From Cryomorpha ignava (GTDB lineage: Bacteria > Bacteroidota > Bacteroidia > Flavobacteriales_D > Cryomorphaceae), in NCBI RefSeq assembly GCF_010686655.1, contig NZ_JAAGVY010000008.1, positions 81,758 through 145,757 of the forward strand: a DNA stretch of 64,000 nucleotides, read 5' to 3'. A program made the translations under genes and the position numbers. Numbering within the stretch: the stretch's first letter is position 1; every line of letters starts with the position of its first letter. Of the stretch, positions 17,801-25,317 are shown piece by piece. Under the pieces are notes generated by a model. It ran no database searches, was not told the DNA's origin, and saw nothing but the letters and a program-made list of their open reading frames with translations.

Positions 17801-19810
17801 AAATAGGTCGGTAGCAGTGAATTCTACGGGGTTTATTCCGCCCGGGAATACATCGCCGGAAGGCAAACCACCTGTTTGAGCAACAGTTACGTCGCTGCAA
17901 TCGCTCGCCGTGGGGGTATCAAAAATCGCTATTCCCTCGCAAACACTTTCAGCATCGGACGAGAAAACCAGATCGCCGGGACAATCCACAAAAATAGGAT
18001 CTTCGGTCTCTGCAATCGTAATATTAAAGGAGCAAGTAGCTGTATTACCGCTTCCATCAGTCGCTTCAAATTCTACGGTGTAAATCCCGGCGTCAACTAC
18101 GTCGCCACTTTGGGGGCCGCTTATTACGGTAAATCCTGCCACGGAGCAGTTGTCAGTAATTACTGGGTCGGGGTAAGTGAGCAGGGTTGTACACGCATCA
18201 CCGGGAATGGTAAAACTAATATCGGCAGGGCAGGTAATTTCAGGTGCTTCATCGTCGGTAACGATAATATTAAATGTACAGATTTGAACATTTCCGGCAT
18301 CATCTGTGGCGGTGTATTCAATTGGAGTGCTGCCAAGAGTAAAAGTGCTTCCGCTGATAGGGCCGCCAGTTTGCACTATGTTATCTAAAAGACAATTATC
18401 TGAAACTGTGGGTGCAGAAAATAGAACTTCGGCATCGCAAGTGCCCGGAGCTGCCAGAACGATAATATCCAAACATTCAAAAACCGGAGCTTCAGTATCG
18501 AGCACGGTTACAGTAAAGCTACACGACGCTGCGTTGTCAGAATTATCTCGAACCTCGTAAGTAATTAGCGTTGCCCCCAGCGGAAAATTTGAACCTGATG
18601 CCAAACCTCCAATCAAATCAGTATTGGCGTCTAAGCAATTATCAGAAGATACTACAGCCGGATAGTTTACTACTGCGCCGCATTCGCCCGGGTCGTTGCT
18701 CACAACAATATCTGCAGGGCACGATATTACGGGTGGAACGGTTTCCTGTATAAAGATGGTAAACTGGCAAATGGCAGTATTTCCGGCAGCATCTGTTGCT
18801 GTAAATTTCTGCACATTGTATCCCGAAGGGAAAGTGGAGCCAGATGGAAGCCCCTGGGTTTGGGTAATGGTTATCGGCCCGCAATTGTCCGTAGCAGTAG
18901 GCATATCGTATGTAGCTATTTCAGAGCAACCGGTAGCGCCAATATTTATTGTAATATTTGGGGGACAGTTAATTACAGGTGGTGTATTGTCAACTACATT
19001 CACATTAAAACTGCACGAGGCTGTATTGCCATAAGCATCTGTAACTGTGTAAGATTCAATGGTTGTGCCAAGAGGAAAAGATCCTCCCGAACCAATGCCC
19101 GCAGTGAGCGCCGTATTTACCGAAGAGCACCCATCAGTACCAACCGGTGCGGTATAATTTACCACAGCATCGCATGAGGCAGATGCCGACACGGTAATAT
19201 CGGCGGGGCAGGTAATAATAGGATCGGAAACATCAAGAACGGTGAGAATAACGCGGCAAAACGCCTGATTTCCCTCCAGATCGAAAGCTGTAAAATCGAG
19301 AAAATGCTCACCAACCGTAAAAGAAGATCCACTGGGCAAACCTGCAAATTGATAAATAGCAAAAATACCACAATTGTCGGTGGCAACCGGAAGAGCGAAA
19401 GTTACAACGACCGAGCAGGTGGTCGCGTTGGCATTTACTGAAAAATCGGCGGGACATTGAAAAACTGGATTTTCGGTGTCGTTTACAGTGATGTAAAATG
19501 CACATTGGTTTTGCGCACCCTCATCATTGGTTACCTCAAAGATTATTTCAGTGGTACCCACGTCAAAGAACGACCCGGAAGCCGGGCCCGCAATGCGAGT
19601 TGTTGTAATGTTTGTGCCGCTTCCTGTTCCTGTAGGTGGAGTATAGTTAACGATTGCACCACATTCAAGAGGGTCATTGTTTTGCACAATATCGGTAGGA
19701 CATATTATAGATACCTGGGCGTGCAGAGTGCCGAAGTATAAGAAGAATCCGAAAAGGATAAGAATATGTTTGTGCAATAAAAAAGCAGGGGTAGATTTTT
19801 TCATTTGCAT
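14804..19810 (-). CDS. Giant HYR-repeat adhesin with gliding-motility-type (type B) T9SS C-terminal domain
   Basis: About 1668 residues if translation starts at the ATG on 19810 (a second ATG is at 19804). A signal peptide ends at FGTLHAQ. About 17 tandem HYR (hyalin-repeat) modules of roughly 82 residues follow, each opening with CPAD/CPxD, carrying a central A-T-D-N-C and closing with D-x-x-G-N-x-x-x-C-S-F; paired cysteines suggest one disulfide each. Two Ig/PKD-like modules come next, then an 86-residue C-terminal domain: LPNTITPDGDGANDVWNIP, IYNRWGNSVYES, DGKDLPTGSYYYILDF. That domain is the TIGR04131 gliding-motility-associated (type B) sorting signal. It is presumably exported by T9SS and displayed as a long filamentous adhesin or SprB-like protein. 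It is the first gene of an operon with the PorP/SprF-like and OmpA/PD40 genes. Confidence 0.93.
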   Translation of the reverse strand: MQMKKSTPAFLLHKHILILFGFFLYFGTLHAQVSIICPTDIVQNNDPLECGAIVNYTPPTGTGSGTNITTTRIAGPASGSFFDVGTTEIIFEVTNDEGAQNQCAFYITVNDTENPVFQCPADFSVNANATTCSVVVTFALPVATDNCGIFAIYQFAGLPSGSSFTVGEHFLDFTAFDLEGNQAFCRVILTVLDVSDPIITCPADITVSASASCDAVVNYTAPVGTDGCSSVNTALTAGIGSGGSFPLGTTIESYTVTDAYGNTASCSFNVNVVDNTPPVINCPPNITINIGATGCSEIATYDMPTATDNCGPITITQTQGLPSGSTFPSGYNVQKFTATDAAGNTAICQFTIFIQETVPPVISCPADIVVSNDPGECGAVVNYPAVVSSDNCLDANTDLIGGLASGSNFPLGATLITYEVRDNSDNAASCSFTVTVLDTEAPVFECLDIIVLAAPGTCDAEVLFSAPTVSDNCLLDNIVQTGGPISGSTFTLGSTPIEYTATDDAGNVQICTFNIIVTDDEAPEITCPADISFTIPGDACTTLLTYPDPVITDNCSVAGFTVISGPQSGDVVDAGIYTVEFEATDGSGNTATCSFNITIAETEDPIFVDCPGDLVFSSDAESVCEGIAIFDTPTASDCSDVTVAQTGGLPSGDVFPGGINPVEFTATDLFGNTAVCTFNIIIQQADPIAITCPENIIIAADAGTCEAVVIYDDPETNDSCNIATTTQTAGLPSGSLFPEGETTVAYEITDLAGNTATCSFTITIVDEEAPEITCPADISFTISNDECTTLLTYADPVMTDNCAVGGYTLISGPASGDVVNAGIYTVEFEGTDLAGNTASCSFEITIAETENPVFVDCPGDLVFPTDPGIACTGIAIFDTPTASDCSDVVVTQTGGLPSGDVFPAGTNPVEFTATDQFGNTAVCTFNIILQPSDPIAITCTDDIVTPADAGTCEALVNYDAPTTNDSCNIATVTQTAGLPSGAVFPEGETTITYEITDLAGNSATCSFTVTVVDEEAPEVTCPADILVNIPDGDCAAVVAYGVPVATDNCALSDLSLTAGLASGESFPAGINTVTFTATDAAGNTTSCSFTVSIIEAVPPTITCPVDIIIDNDPGICGAVVDYTAPEGDDNCGGAATALTAGLAPGSEFPVGITVVTYTVTDLSGNQTSCSFNVTVNDTELPVFDCPENVAVNSAPDICGAVYNFALPEATDNCTDILIVSQTGGPTTGSTLALGETAFEFTTQDDAGNTATCSYTVTVVDATAPVFTNCPTDSTLYLAPGSCTVVADYGNPLASDNCNVTVSQTAGPSNGASLNPGSYAYEITATDNAGNSTLCTFTFTVLDTIAPVIICPADFETCDLVPEFDLPTATDNCEIAAIVQIGGPAAGATFPEGENTLTFVAADVNGNTDTCSFKIMVLENAPTANAGADETLCDETFTTLTGNDPEGAAAEWTLVEGSGIIDSPNSAQTAVSGLGAGTNQFVYALDPETGCDVKTDTVTIFVEIGVSVIASADKLIMFGSSTTLSASPSPEGGTYNWSPPVGLSCTDCDRPVAMPGETTPYYVTYTSVMGCQATDSVLIRVFKELPNTITPDGDGANDVWNIPEIEKYPDAHVVIYNRWGNSVYESTGYRDPWDGTNDGKDLPTGSYYYILDFKTAGMDNLNGTVNIIR
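16740..18221 (-). repeat. Tandem duplication of a three-HYR block (2 x 741 bp) inside the adhesin gene
   Basis: The same module-boundary word TCGGCmGGGC (plus-strand reading) occurs at 16740, 17481 and 18222, exactly 741 bp (247 codons) apart. HYR modules 7-8-9 and 10-11-12 match pairwise, including an unusual module opening FVDCPGDLVF and having ASDCSD instead of ATDNC. Other modules are much more diverged. Confidence 0.85.
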
Positions 19811-19833
19811 GCTGTTTAAGCTATAGGGTAAAT

Positions 19834-19861
19834 CAAAGATAGTGTTTGAGCGCAGTGGCAA
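19834..19861 (-). promoter_or_regulatory. Possible promoter of the adhesin operon
   Basis: On the minus strand TTG (19859-19861) precedes TATCTTTG (19834-19841) by 17 bases. The -7 box matches consensus; the spacer is two bases short. The ATG follows 23 bases later. Confidence 0.45.
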
Positions 19862-19937
19862 TTACACGTGATTTCAAACTTATCAAGATTTTCTTTTTAT
19901 AAATTTTAGTACTCAATACGTGAATACGCAGGAAAAG

Positions 19938-20819
19938 CTATTTAGATTCAGAATGGTTCAACTTTGCTCCACAATTCCTGCAATACTCGGCATCGTATCG
20001 GTGGCCTTCAACTCCGCAAGATGTGCAAAGCCGATTGGTATTAACGTTGGCAGCTTGTTTGCCGCTTACACCTTTGTAAATCTCGGCTCCTACAATTCCT
20101 GTGGGAATGGCGATTATGGAATATCCGAGAAGCATAATTACCGAAGCGATCATTTGGCCCAGCACGGTGGTGGGTGTTATATCGCCAAACCCAACTGTGG
20201 TAAGGGTTACAATGGCCCAGTAAATGCTTAGCGGAATGCTGTTAAATCCGCCTTTTCCACCTTCTACAAGGTACATTATACTGCCGAGGATAAAAACGAG
20301 TATGAGCAGAAAGAAGAAGAATACTGTAATTTTATGTCGGCTGGTAACTAGTGCTTTTCCAAGCACCTGTGCTTCTGAAACAAAGCGCATAAGCTTCAAT
20401 ATTCTGAACACCCGTAGCAACCGCAATGCGCGTATAATGGCGAGACCCTGTGAGCCTACAAAGATGAAACTCAAATAAGTCGGCAAAATAGAAAGCAGAT
20501 CGATTATTCCCAGCCAGCTAAAAATATATTGGGCCGGTTTTTTTACCACCCATATTCTGGCGATGTATTCTATTGTGAAAAATATAGTTACTACCCATTC
20601 TATTATTCGCAATACAGCTCCGTAAGTAGCTTGTATATAGCTAACACTTTCGAGCATTACAGCCAAAACACTCACACCGATAAGTACGAGGAGGATAATG
20701 TCAAAAAGCTTTCCGATGTAGGTGCTGGTGCCAAAAATTATAATAAAAAGCCGTCGGCGCACGGGGCTATGCTCCAACCGATTCTCTTCATCACGGTATT
20801 CGTCTTCCGTAAAGGCCAT
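19938..20819 (-). CDS. Voltage-gated-type potassium channel with C-terminal zinc ribbon
   Basis: A 293-residue ion channel with six membrane helices. The S4-like voltage-sensor helix is IIRALRLLRVFRILKLMRF, with Arg or Lys every third residue. The pore loop TLTTVGFGDITP contains the K+ selectivity filter TVGFGD. The last helix (IASVIMLLGYSIIAIPTGIV) is followed by a short C-terminal domain with CTSC and CRNC separated by 12 residues, a four-cysteine zinc ribbon. Bacterial Kv-like channels usually end without such a domain or with an RCK domain. The ribbon may be a sensor or an assembly element (inference). The N-terminus is highly charged. The gene is single. Confidence 0.9.
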   Translation of the reverse strand: MAFTEDEYRDEENRLEHSPVRRRLFIIIFGTSTYIGKLFDIILLVLIGVSVLAVMLESVSYIQATYGAVLRIIEWVVTIFFTIEYIARIWVVKKPAQYIFSWLGIIDLLSILPTYLSFIFVGSQGLAIIRALRLLRVFRILKLMRFVSEAQVLGKALVTSRHKITVFFFFLLILVFILGSIMYLVEGGKGGFNSIPLSIYWAIVTLTTVGFGDITPTTVLGQMIASVIMLLGYSIIAIPTGIVGAEIYKGVSGKQAANVNTNRLCTSCGVEGHRYDAEYCRNCGAKLNHSESK

Positions 20820-20883
20820 TTATAGGATTCTGGTATTTTTTAAAAAAGCGAAGCTAAGGTATTTCTTTAAGAGATACGTAGAT

Positions 20884-21942
20884 TTAAGCCGTTTGTATTT
20901 GAGTTGCTTTTAGAGGTTTTGTGATTTTTGGATTCATTACCGCAAACCAGAGTGGCGGAATAAGGCTAAGAAGCATCATGCCGGGATAGCCGGTAGGCAT
21001 TTGCGGGCTGTGGTCGTGGTGTTCCAATATTTGATATTTCTTTTGAGGTTGGAAGTGGTGGTCGCTGTGCCGCGAAAGTTCAAAAAGCATGAGCCTGCCA
21101 ATTGCGTGGTTGCTATTCCACGAGTGGGTTGGTTGCACCTTCTCGTATCTGAAATCGGTTATTTTTGAGCGCATCAATCCGTAGTGTTCTATATAATTCA
21201 CTGTTTCGAGCATCAAGAAGCCTATAATCGCTGCACCTGTGTACCAGATCAGAATTTCCAATCCAAAAGTGAAACCGATAAGCAACCAGAAAGCTATTTG
21301 AATAAGCTGAAACCTTAGCATTTCATTTTTCAGTGTAAAGGCTTTTTGGTTTTGTCGGATAAGTCTTTGGTTTTCGATTTTCCAGGCAGAGATATAGCCC
21401 AAAACCACCGAGCGAATCCAAAATTGGTAAACTAATTCATTCCGTCGCGATGATGCGGGATCATCGGGTGTGCTCACATTTTTGTGATGGCCGCGGTTGT
21501 GCTCTATAAAAAAGTGCATGTAGGCACTTGGCAGTAAAAGTATTTTGGCGAGATTTTGCTCAAATGTTTTGGTTCGGTGTCCGAGTTCGTGTGCAACATT
21601 TATTCCCAGCCCGCCAAGAATGACACCAAGCGAGAGTGTGAGACCCATTTTTTCGTAAAACTCAAGCGGCATTTGCTGCAACGCAAATAGATAAAATACA
21701 ATGCAGGCATATATTGCCGGAGCAACAAGGTAAAGCAGAACGTCATACTTCCGGTCTTCACGACGCATTTCATTCTCTGCGGTTTCCAGGTTTTGTGCAT
21801 TTGGTTTGATCAGCAATTCCAATCCGGGAATAAAGCCAAAGGCAAAAATAACAGGTGCAAAAGTCACCCAATCTCCAAAGTTCAATCCGCAAAAGAATAG
21901 AACCGGCAGAATAAATGGCATCGCGTATTTTAGGTACTTCAT
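20884..21942 (-). CDS. alkB: AlkB-type alkane 1-monooxygenase (integral-membrane di-iron hydroxylase)
   Basis: A 352-residue protein from the ATG at 21942, which opens with the first membrane helix (MKYLKYAMPFILPVLFF); an upstream TTG extension has no family character. The His boxes of the membrane di-iron family are clear: HELGHR, EHNRGHHKN and RHSDHHFQ. The AlkB-specific blocks NYIEHYGL and HSWNSN are also present, as is PTGYPGM near the end. Reaction: terminal hydroxylation of medium-chain alkanes or related chains with O2 and electrons from rubredoxin. No rubredoxin or reductase gene is adjacent. It is divergent from the phenylalanine hydroxylase leader, sharing an 80-bp promoter region. 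Substrate range is unknown. Confidence 0.9.
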   Translation of the reverse strand: MKYLKYAMPFILPVLFFCGLNFGDWVTFAPVIFAFGFIPGLELLIKPNAQNLETAENEMRREDRKYDVLLYLVAPAIYACIVFYLFALQQMPLEFYEKMGLTLSLGVILGGLGINVAHELGHRTKTFEQNLAKILLLPSAYMHFFIEHNRGHHKNVSTPDDPASSRRNELVYQFWIRSVVLGYISAWKIENQRLIRQNQKAFTLKNEMLRFQLIQIAFWLLIGFTFGLEILIWYTGAAIIGFLMLETVNYIEHYGLMRSKITDFRYEKVQPTHSWNSNHAIGRLMLFELSRHSDHHFQPQKKYQILEHHDHSPQMPTGYPGMMLLSLIPPLWFAVMNPKITKPLKATQIQTA

Positions 21943-21979
21943 GTTGGTGGAATTGAGTTGGAATAAAATTACGAAAAAT

Positions 21980-22011
21980 TTTGTTTGGTAAAAATTACTT
22001 TCATAGATTTG
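21980..22011 (+). promoter_or_regulatory. Promoter of the phenylalanine hydroxylase leader transcript
   Basis: TTTG (21980-21983), a 20-base spacer, then TAGATTTG (22004-22011). This matches the Bacteroidota consensus. A start 5-7 bases downstream would place the 5' end just before the leader-peptide ATG codons at 22020 and 22026. Confidence 0.65.
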
Positions 22012-22019
22012 ATTTTCAA

Positions 22020-22076
22020 ATGAAAATGAACAACACATATACTTATTACTATTCTGATTATTTCGGGCTGGGATAA
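22020..22076 (+). CDS. Tyrosine-rich leader peptide of the phenylalanine hydroxylase attenuator
   Basis: An 18-codon frame, MKMNNTYTYYYSDYFGLG, ending at TAA (22074-22076); it would be 16 codons from the second ATG at 22026. Five of the residues are Tyr and one is Phe, clustered in nine codons (22038-22064), which is far from chance composition. A promoter sits directly upstream and a terminator 25 bases downstream, in front of the phenylalanine hydroxylase gene. This is the classic design of an amino-acid attenuator leader (compare E. coli pheL or trpL). The peptide itself probably has no function; ribosome stalling at the Tyr codons is the sensor. See the separate entry for the RNA structures. 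Confidence 0.75.
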   Translation: MKMNNTYTYYYSDYFGLG

Positions 22077-22127
22077 GTATATCACTTAATAAGTTACACT
22101 ACCCGGTTCGTTTGACCCGGGTTTTTT
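22064..22127 (+). promoter_or_regulatory. Attenuator: terminator and competing antiterminator before phhA
   Basis: Terminator: ACCCGG (22101-22106) pairs with CCGGGT (22117-22122), followed by TTTTT (22123-22127). Antiterminator: CGGGCTGGG (22064-22072), the end of the leader-peptide frame, can pair with CCCGGTTCG (22102-22110) over nine consecutive positions, three of them G-U, which would occupy the terminator's left arm. A ribosome stalled at the upstream Tyr codons leaves 22064-22072 free. A ribosome reaching the stop codon covers it and lets the terminator form. The pairings are seen directly; the mechanism is inferred. Confidence 0.65.
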
Positions 22128-22138
22128 ATTTTAAAAAA

Positions 22139-22855
22139 ATGATGATTCAGACCTATTCGGCTTACACCGATGAAGATTTTGCAGTTTGGAAATTGCTATA
22201 CAGCCGCCAGATGGAGATTTTGCCAAAGCTCGCAGCAAAGGAATACCTCGACGCGCTGGAGCGGGTTAATTTTACCGCCGACCGCATTCCACATTTTAAC
22301 GAAGTGAATAAACTTCTGGGCGAAACTACAGGCTGGAAGATTGATGTGGTGCCACATATTATCCCTGTCGAAGAGTTTTTTCCAAAACTGGAGCGTAAGA
22401 CTTTCGGAGCTACCACCTGGTTGCGAAAAATGAGTGAGCTCGATTACCTCGAAGAGCCCGATATGTTTCACGATGTTTTTGGCCATGTGCCGTTATTGAG
22501 TAATACAACCTTCTGCGCCTTCTTTCACGGACTCTCAAAAATTGCGATGAAGCATCTCGATAATCCCGAGATACTAGAAAAACTGGGCAGAATGTACTGG
22601 TTTACCATCGAGTTTGGCCTTATTCGCGAAAGCGGAGACCTTAAAATTTACGGCGCCGGAATTATGTCGTCGCACGGCGAAACGAAATATAGTGTGAGTA
22701 ACGAACCGACCCACTTGCCTTTTGATGTAAAAACGATTCTGAACAAGACGTATAACAATATGATTATTCAGGATACTTATTTTGTGATTGATAGCTTTGA
22801 GCAGCTTTTTGATTCTTTGGGAGAGATTGAGCGGCAGGTGGATACAAGTGATTAG
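22139..22855 (+). CDS. phhA: Phenylalanine 4-monooxygenase (tetrahydrobiopterin-dependent)
   Basis: A 238-residue aromatic amino acid hydroxylase of the compact bacterial type, from the ATG at 22139 (a second ATG follows immediately). It converts L-phenylalanine to L-tyrosine with O2 and a pterin cofactor on a mononuclear iron. The iron ligands are H111 and H116 in MFHDVFGHVPLL and E158 in YWFTIEFGL. The substrate and pterin region is also conserved (GATTWLRKM, GAGIMSSHGE). It is transcribed behind a Tyr-rich leader peptide and a terminator ending only 11 bases before the ATG, so expression probably rises when charged tRNA-Tyr is scarce. That suggests the enzyme serves tyrosine supply here and not only phenylalanine breakdown. 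No pterin dehydratase gene is adjacent. Confidence 0.93.
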   Translation: MMIQTYSAYTDEDFAVWKLLYSRQMEILPKLAAKEYLDALERVNFTADRIPHFNEVNKLLGETTGWKIDVVPHIIPVEEFFPKLERKTFGATTWLRKMSELDYLEEPDMFHDVFGHVPLLSNTTFCAFFHGLSKIAMKHLDNPEILEKLGRMYWFTIEFGLIRESGDLKIYGAGIMSSHGETKYSVSNEPTHLPFDVKTILNKTYNNMIIQDTYFVIDSFEQLFDSLGEIERQVDTSD

Positions 22856-23094
22856 TGTTTGGTTTTTGGTTTTTAGATTGGGCGAAAGGAGCCAGGAGCT
22901 TTTTTGTGATTCCTTTCCTTCTTCTCCACAAGCGGGTCGTGTTTAGCGAAGTCGAAATACATGAATAATTTTTACAATTCAAGGAATATTGCGAAAAGCA
23001 TTTTTTAATTCTATTTACAAAAAAAAATTCTTACCAATTAACAAAGCCGCCACACGTAGCGCTTAACGTCTCTTAGATTTTCTATTTCGGAGTT

Positions 23095-24090
23095 TTATTG
23101 CTTAATAAACTTAGCAGCATTGCTCATCCCATTTATTGAGATAAGATAAACTCCTGCATTTAAATTCGATACATTAATCGGGCTGTTGTTTTGCATTTTC
23201 CCGGTCATTACTTCTTTACCGGTAATGTCCATAATACGGTACCCGGAATTGGCATCCGTTTCGCCTTTAACCAGTAGATTACTTTCAGTAACTGTTGGAT
23301 ACACGCTAAATTCTGGAGCATTTGCTTCAAAAATTCCTACCGGACTTGATGGAGCAAAGCGATAAACACGCCCAGATTCTGGTATTCCATCTAGTCCTAT
23401 TTGCAATTCTCCATCTGGGAAGGTCGTAAATTCAAATAGTGTGGGATTCGTAGGGTCGCCGATTATTGTAGCCCCATATTCTACCCATATTGTGTAAAGG
23501 CTTACATTTATACCCAGAAGCATTGTCGGGCCTTGATTTCCAAAAAATGCCACATCAGGATTGGGCAAATTAGAATTGCCATAGTGAATTTCCATTATTC
23601 CGCCATTTTCATAAAACCAGAGTTGAAAATTCATTCTGTTCTCTGCAGCAGGTTCGGAGCTTGTTACTTCGTCATAAAACGCTACGTTTTGATATTGAAT
23701 TTTAGCAATACGATCTCCGGCAGTTCCTACTGTTTTAAAAGATATTTCTGATGATGCAAGACCCTCAAGATAATCTCCATCTACTAGATCTTCTTGAAGC
23801 CCGAAAATATGTAGAGTATCTTCAACTTCAATATCGCCAAAAGCCATATAAGCCCCTTCACCAAACTGGGTTACGGAAGGGTAAATTTCACCTCCTATTT
23901 CGAAATCAAAGCCAAATGAAAAAATAAACAAGGGGTCGTTCCACGTGTCATCATCCACATCATTATAGGTGACGATAGCAGGGTTGGTTAATTCGGCATA
24001 ATCTGAAGTATAAGTAGTTAGCGTATAAGAAGGTTGTGCAAATGAGGCCATGCTGGCTGTAATTGCGATTAAAAGTAGAGCATTTTTCAT
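23095..24090 (-). CDS. Secreted protein with T9SS type A sorting domain
   Basis: A 331-residue protein with a signal peptide (MKNALLLIAITASMASFA). The central region is beta-rich with no family I recognise; it contains several acidic loops (NDVDDDTWNDPLF) and LWFYENGGIMEIHYGNS. The C-terminal 75 residues form a type A T9SS sorting domain: FSVYPTVTESNLLVKGE, YRIMDITGKEVMTGKM, INVSNLNAGVYLISING, KFIKQ. The protein is therefore predicted to be exported across the outer membrane and attached or released. It lies 54 bp downstream of the barrel gene that closes the sigma/anti-sigma cassette and may be its last member or a separate unit. Confidence 0.85.
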   Translation of the reverse strand: MKNALLLIAITASMASFAQPSYTLTTYTSDYAELTNPAIVTYNDVDDDTWNDPLFIFSFGFDFEIGGEIYPSVTQFGEGAYMAFGDIEVEDTLHIFGLQEDLVDGDYLEGLASSEISFKTVGTAGDRIAKIQYQNVAFYDEVTSSEPAAENRMNFQLWFYENGGIMEIHYGNSNLPNPDVAFFGNQGPTMLLGINVSLYTIWVEYGATIIGDPTNPTLFEFTTFPDGELQIGLDGIPESGRVYRFAPSSPVGIFEANAPEFSVYPTVTESNLLVKGETDANSGYRIMDITGKEVMTGKMQNNSPINVSNLNAGVYLISINGMSNAAKFIKQ

Positions 24091-24144
24091 TTTTTTTAGT
24101 GTTAATTTGTTTAATAAAATATTTAAAAGGAAAGTCTGAATTAG

Positions 24145-25317
24145 TTAAAATTTTATTCCCAGTTGGATATCTCCGAAAAGATTAAAATCTATATTATTAT
24201 TGTATGGATTCGATCCGTTTTGATAACCCATCTCAACATCGAAGTAGAAATGGTCGCTAAATGTGCGTTGAATACCTGTGGAAATAGTGTACCCGGATCC
24301 TCCTGATCTGAAAGAATCATTATAGAATTCATAATTTCTATTATACCCATAAGATATATAGTTAGCCGAAAGCCCATCTCCACATTTTCCTTTGCGGATT
24401 CTGTTTTTTAAATTGTAATAATAGCGCGCTTGCAGGCGTGCCGTAAATTGACTAGATCTGCCATTTCTTGAATACGGATTTTCTTTACTACTTGTCCGAG
24501 AATAATATTCTAGCCCGAAGTCGGCACCAATTGAAACAGGCAGATCAAAAAGTTTTTGCTCAATAGCAATTTTTGGCCTTATCCTTATTTCATCATAGCG
24601 TTCAGTTGTAGCTTTATATACCGAAAACAGGTCGGTGGTGTTTATTTTAAGTAGGAGGGTTTCTTTTTTATAACACTTCACTACCGGACAAAGTCTATCT
24701 CTATCTAGTGCCTTTTCATTACCGAAGACAAGACCCAATCCAACTAGAGCTGTGGATTGAATAAAAATGGCATCCCGCGAATAAGTGTTATCGGTAAATC
24801 TATTAAGCTTTCTGTATGTGCTATACCCAGCATTTATACCGAAGTCAATAAGTCCATTCCCTAGAAATCGACGTTGAATGCCCCATCGCCCGTAATAATA
24901 CTGCTCATTTTGTTCATTTGGAATAGTAGGATTATCGTAACCCAAGGCAAAGTAATTTCCTGACATATTTCTTACACCCTTCTTTTTACTACTATAATAA
25001 AGACGTAGTTCTGCATTTAAAGTAAAATAAGAAGGAGAAGATATTTGACTGCTGCGCAATTCCAGTTGTCCCATCAATGTGAAATAAGGAAGGAGTTCTA
25101 CTTCCGCACCCACACCTACAGCAGGTGCCCGAAGCATAAATTTGGTTTCTTCGTGCATCATAAATGCGTATTCCAGAGGAGTGAGGTACTCAATTATGGA
25201 ATCTGTTTTTGCAGCAGTTCCGGTTGTGTCTCGCTGGGCAGATAAACCTGTAGGCGCGACAAGAATTACGGACACGAGAATTGTAAATATCAATAGGTAT
25301 GTATTTAATTTCCTCAT
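24145..25317 (-). CDS. Outer-membrane beta-barrel protein of unknown family
   Basis: A 390-residue protein with a signal peptide (MRKLNTYLLIFTILVSVILV). The mature part is built of alternating, aromatic-rich beta strands with charged turns (YFTLNAELRLYYSSKKKG, FTARLQARYYYNL, HFYFDVEMGYQNGS, FNLFGDIQLGIKF), and it ends in Phe, as expected of an outer-membrane barrel. No specific family is recognised. Its ATG overlaps the stop of the DUF4097-like gene by 4 bp, so it belongs to the sigma factor cassette. A role as the envelope component controlled by, or feeding into, the sigma/anti-sigma pair is plausible but inferred. Confidence 0.75.
   Translation of the reverse strand: MRKLNTYLLIFTILVSVILVAPTGLSAQRDTTGTAAKTDSIIEYLTPLEYAFMMHEETKFMLRAPAVGVGAEVELLPYFTLMGQLELRSSQISSPSYFTLNAELRLYYSSKKKGVRNMSGNYFALGYDNPTIPNEQNEQYYYGRWGIQRRFLGNGLIDFGINAGYSTYRKLNRFTDNTYSRDAIFIQSTALVGLGLVFGNEKALDRDRLCPVVKCYKKETLLLKINTTDLFSVYKATTERYDEIRIRPKIAIEQKLFDLPVSIGADFGLEYYSRTSSKENPYSRNGRSSQFTARLQARYYYNLKNRIRKGKCGDGLSANYISYGYNRNYEFYNDSFRSGGSGYTISTGIQRTFSDHFYFDVEMGYQNGSNPYNNNIDFNLFGDIQLGIKF

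Noticed and set aside
14804..19810. Complement-control or sushi-type protein
   Set aside because: The repeats fit HYR modules (one CPxD start and D-x-x-G-N-x-x-x-C end) and lack the four-cysteine sushi pattern.
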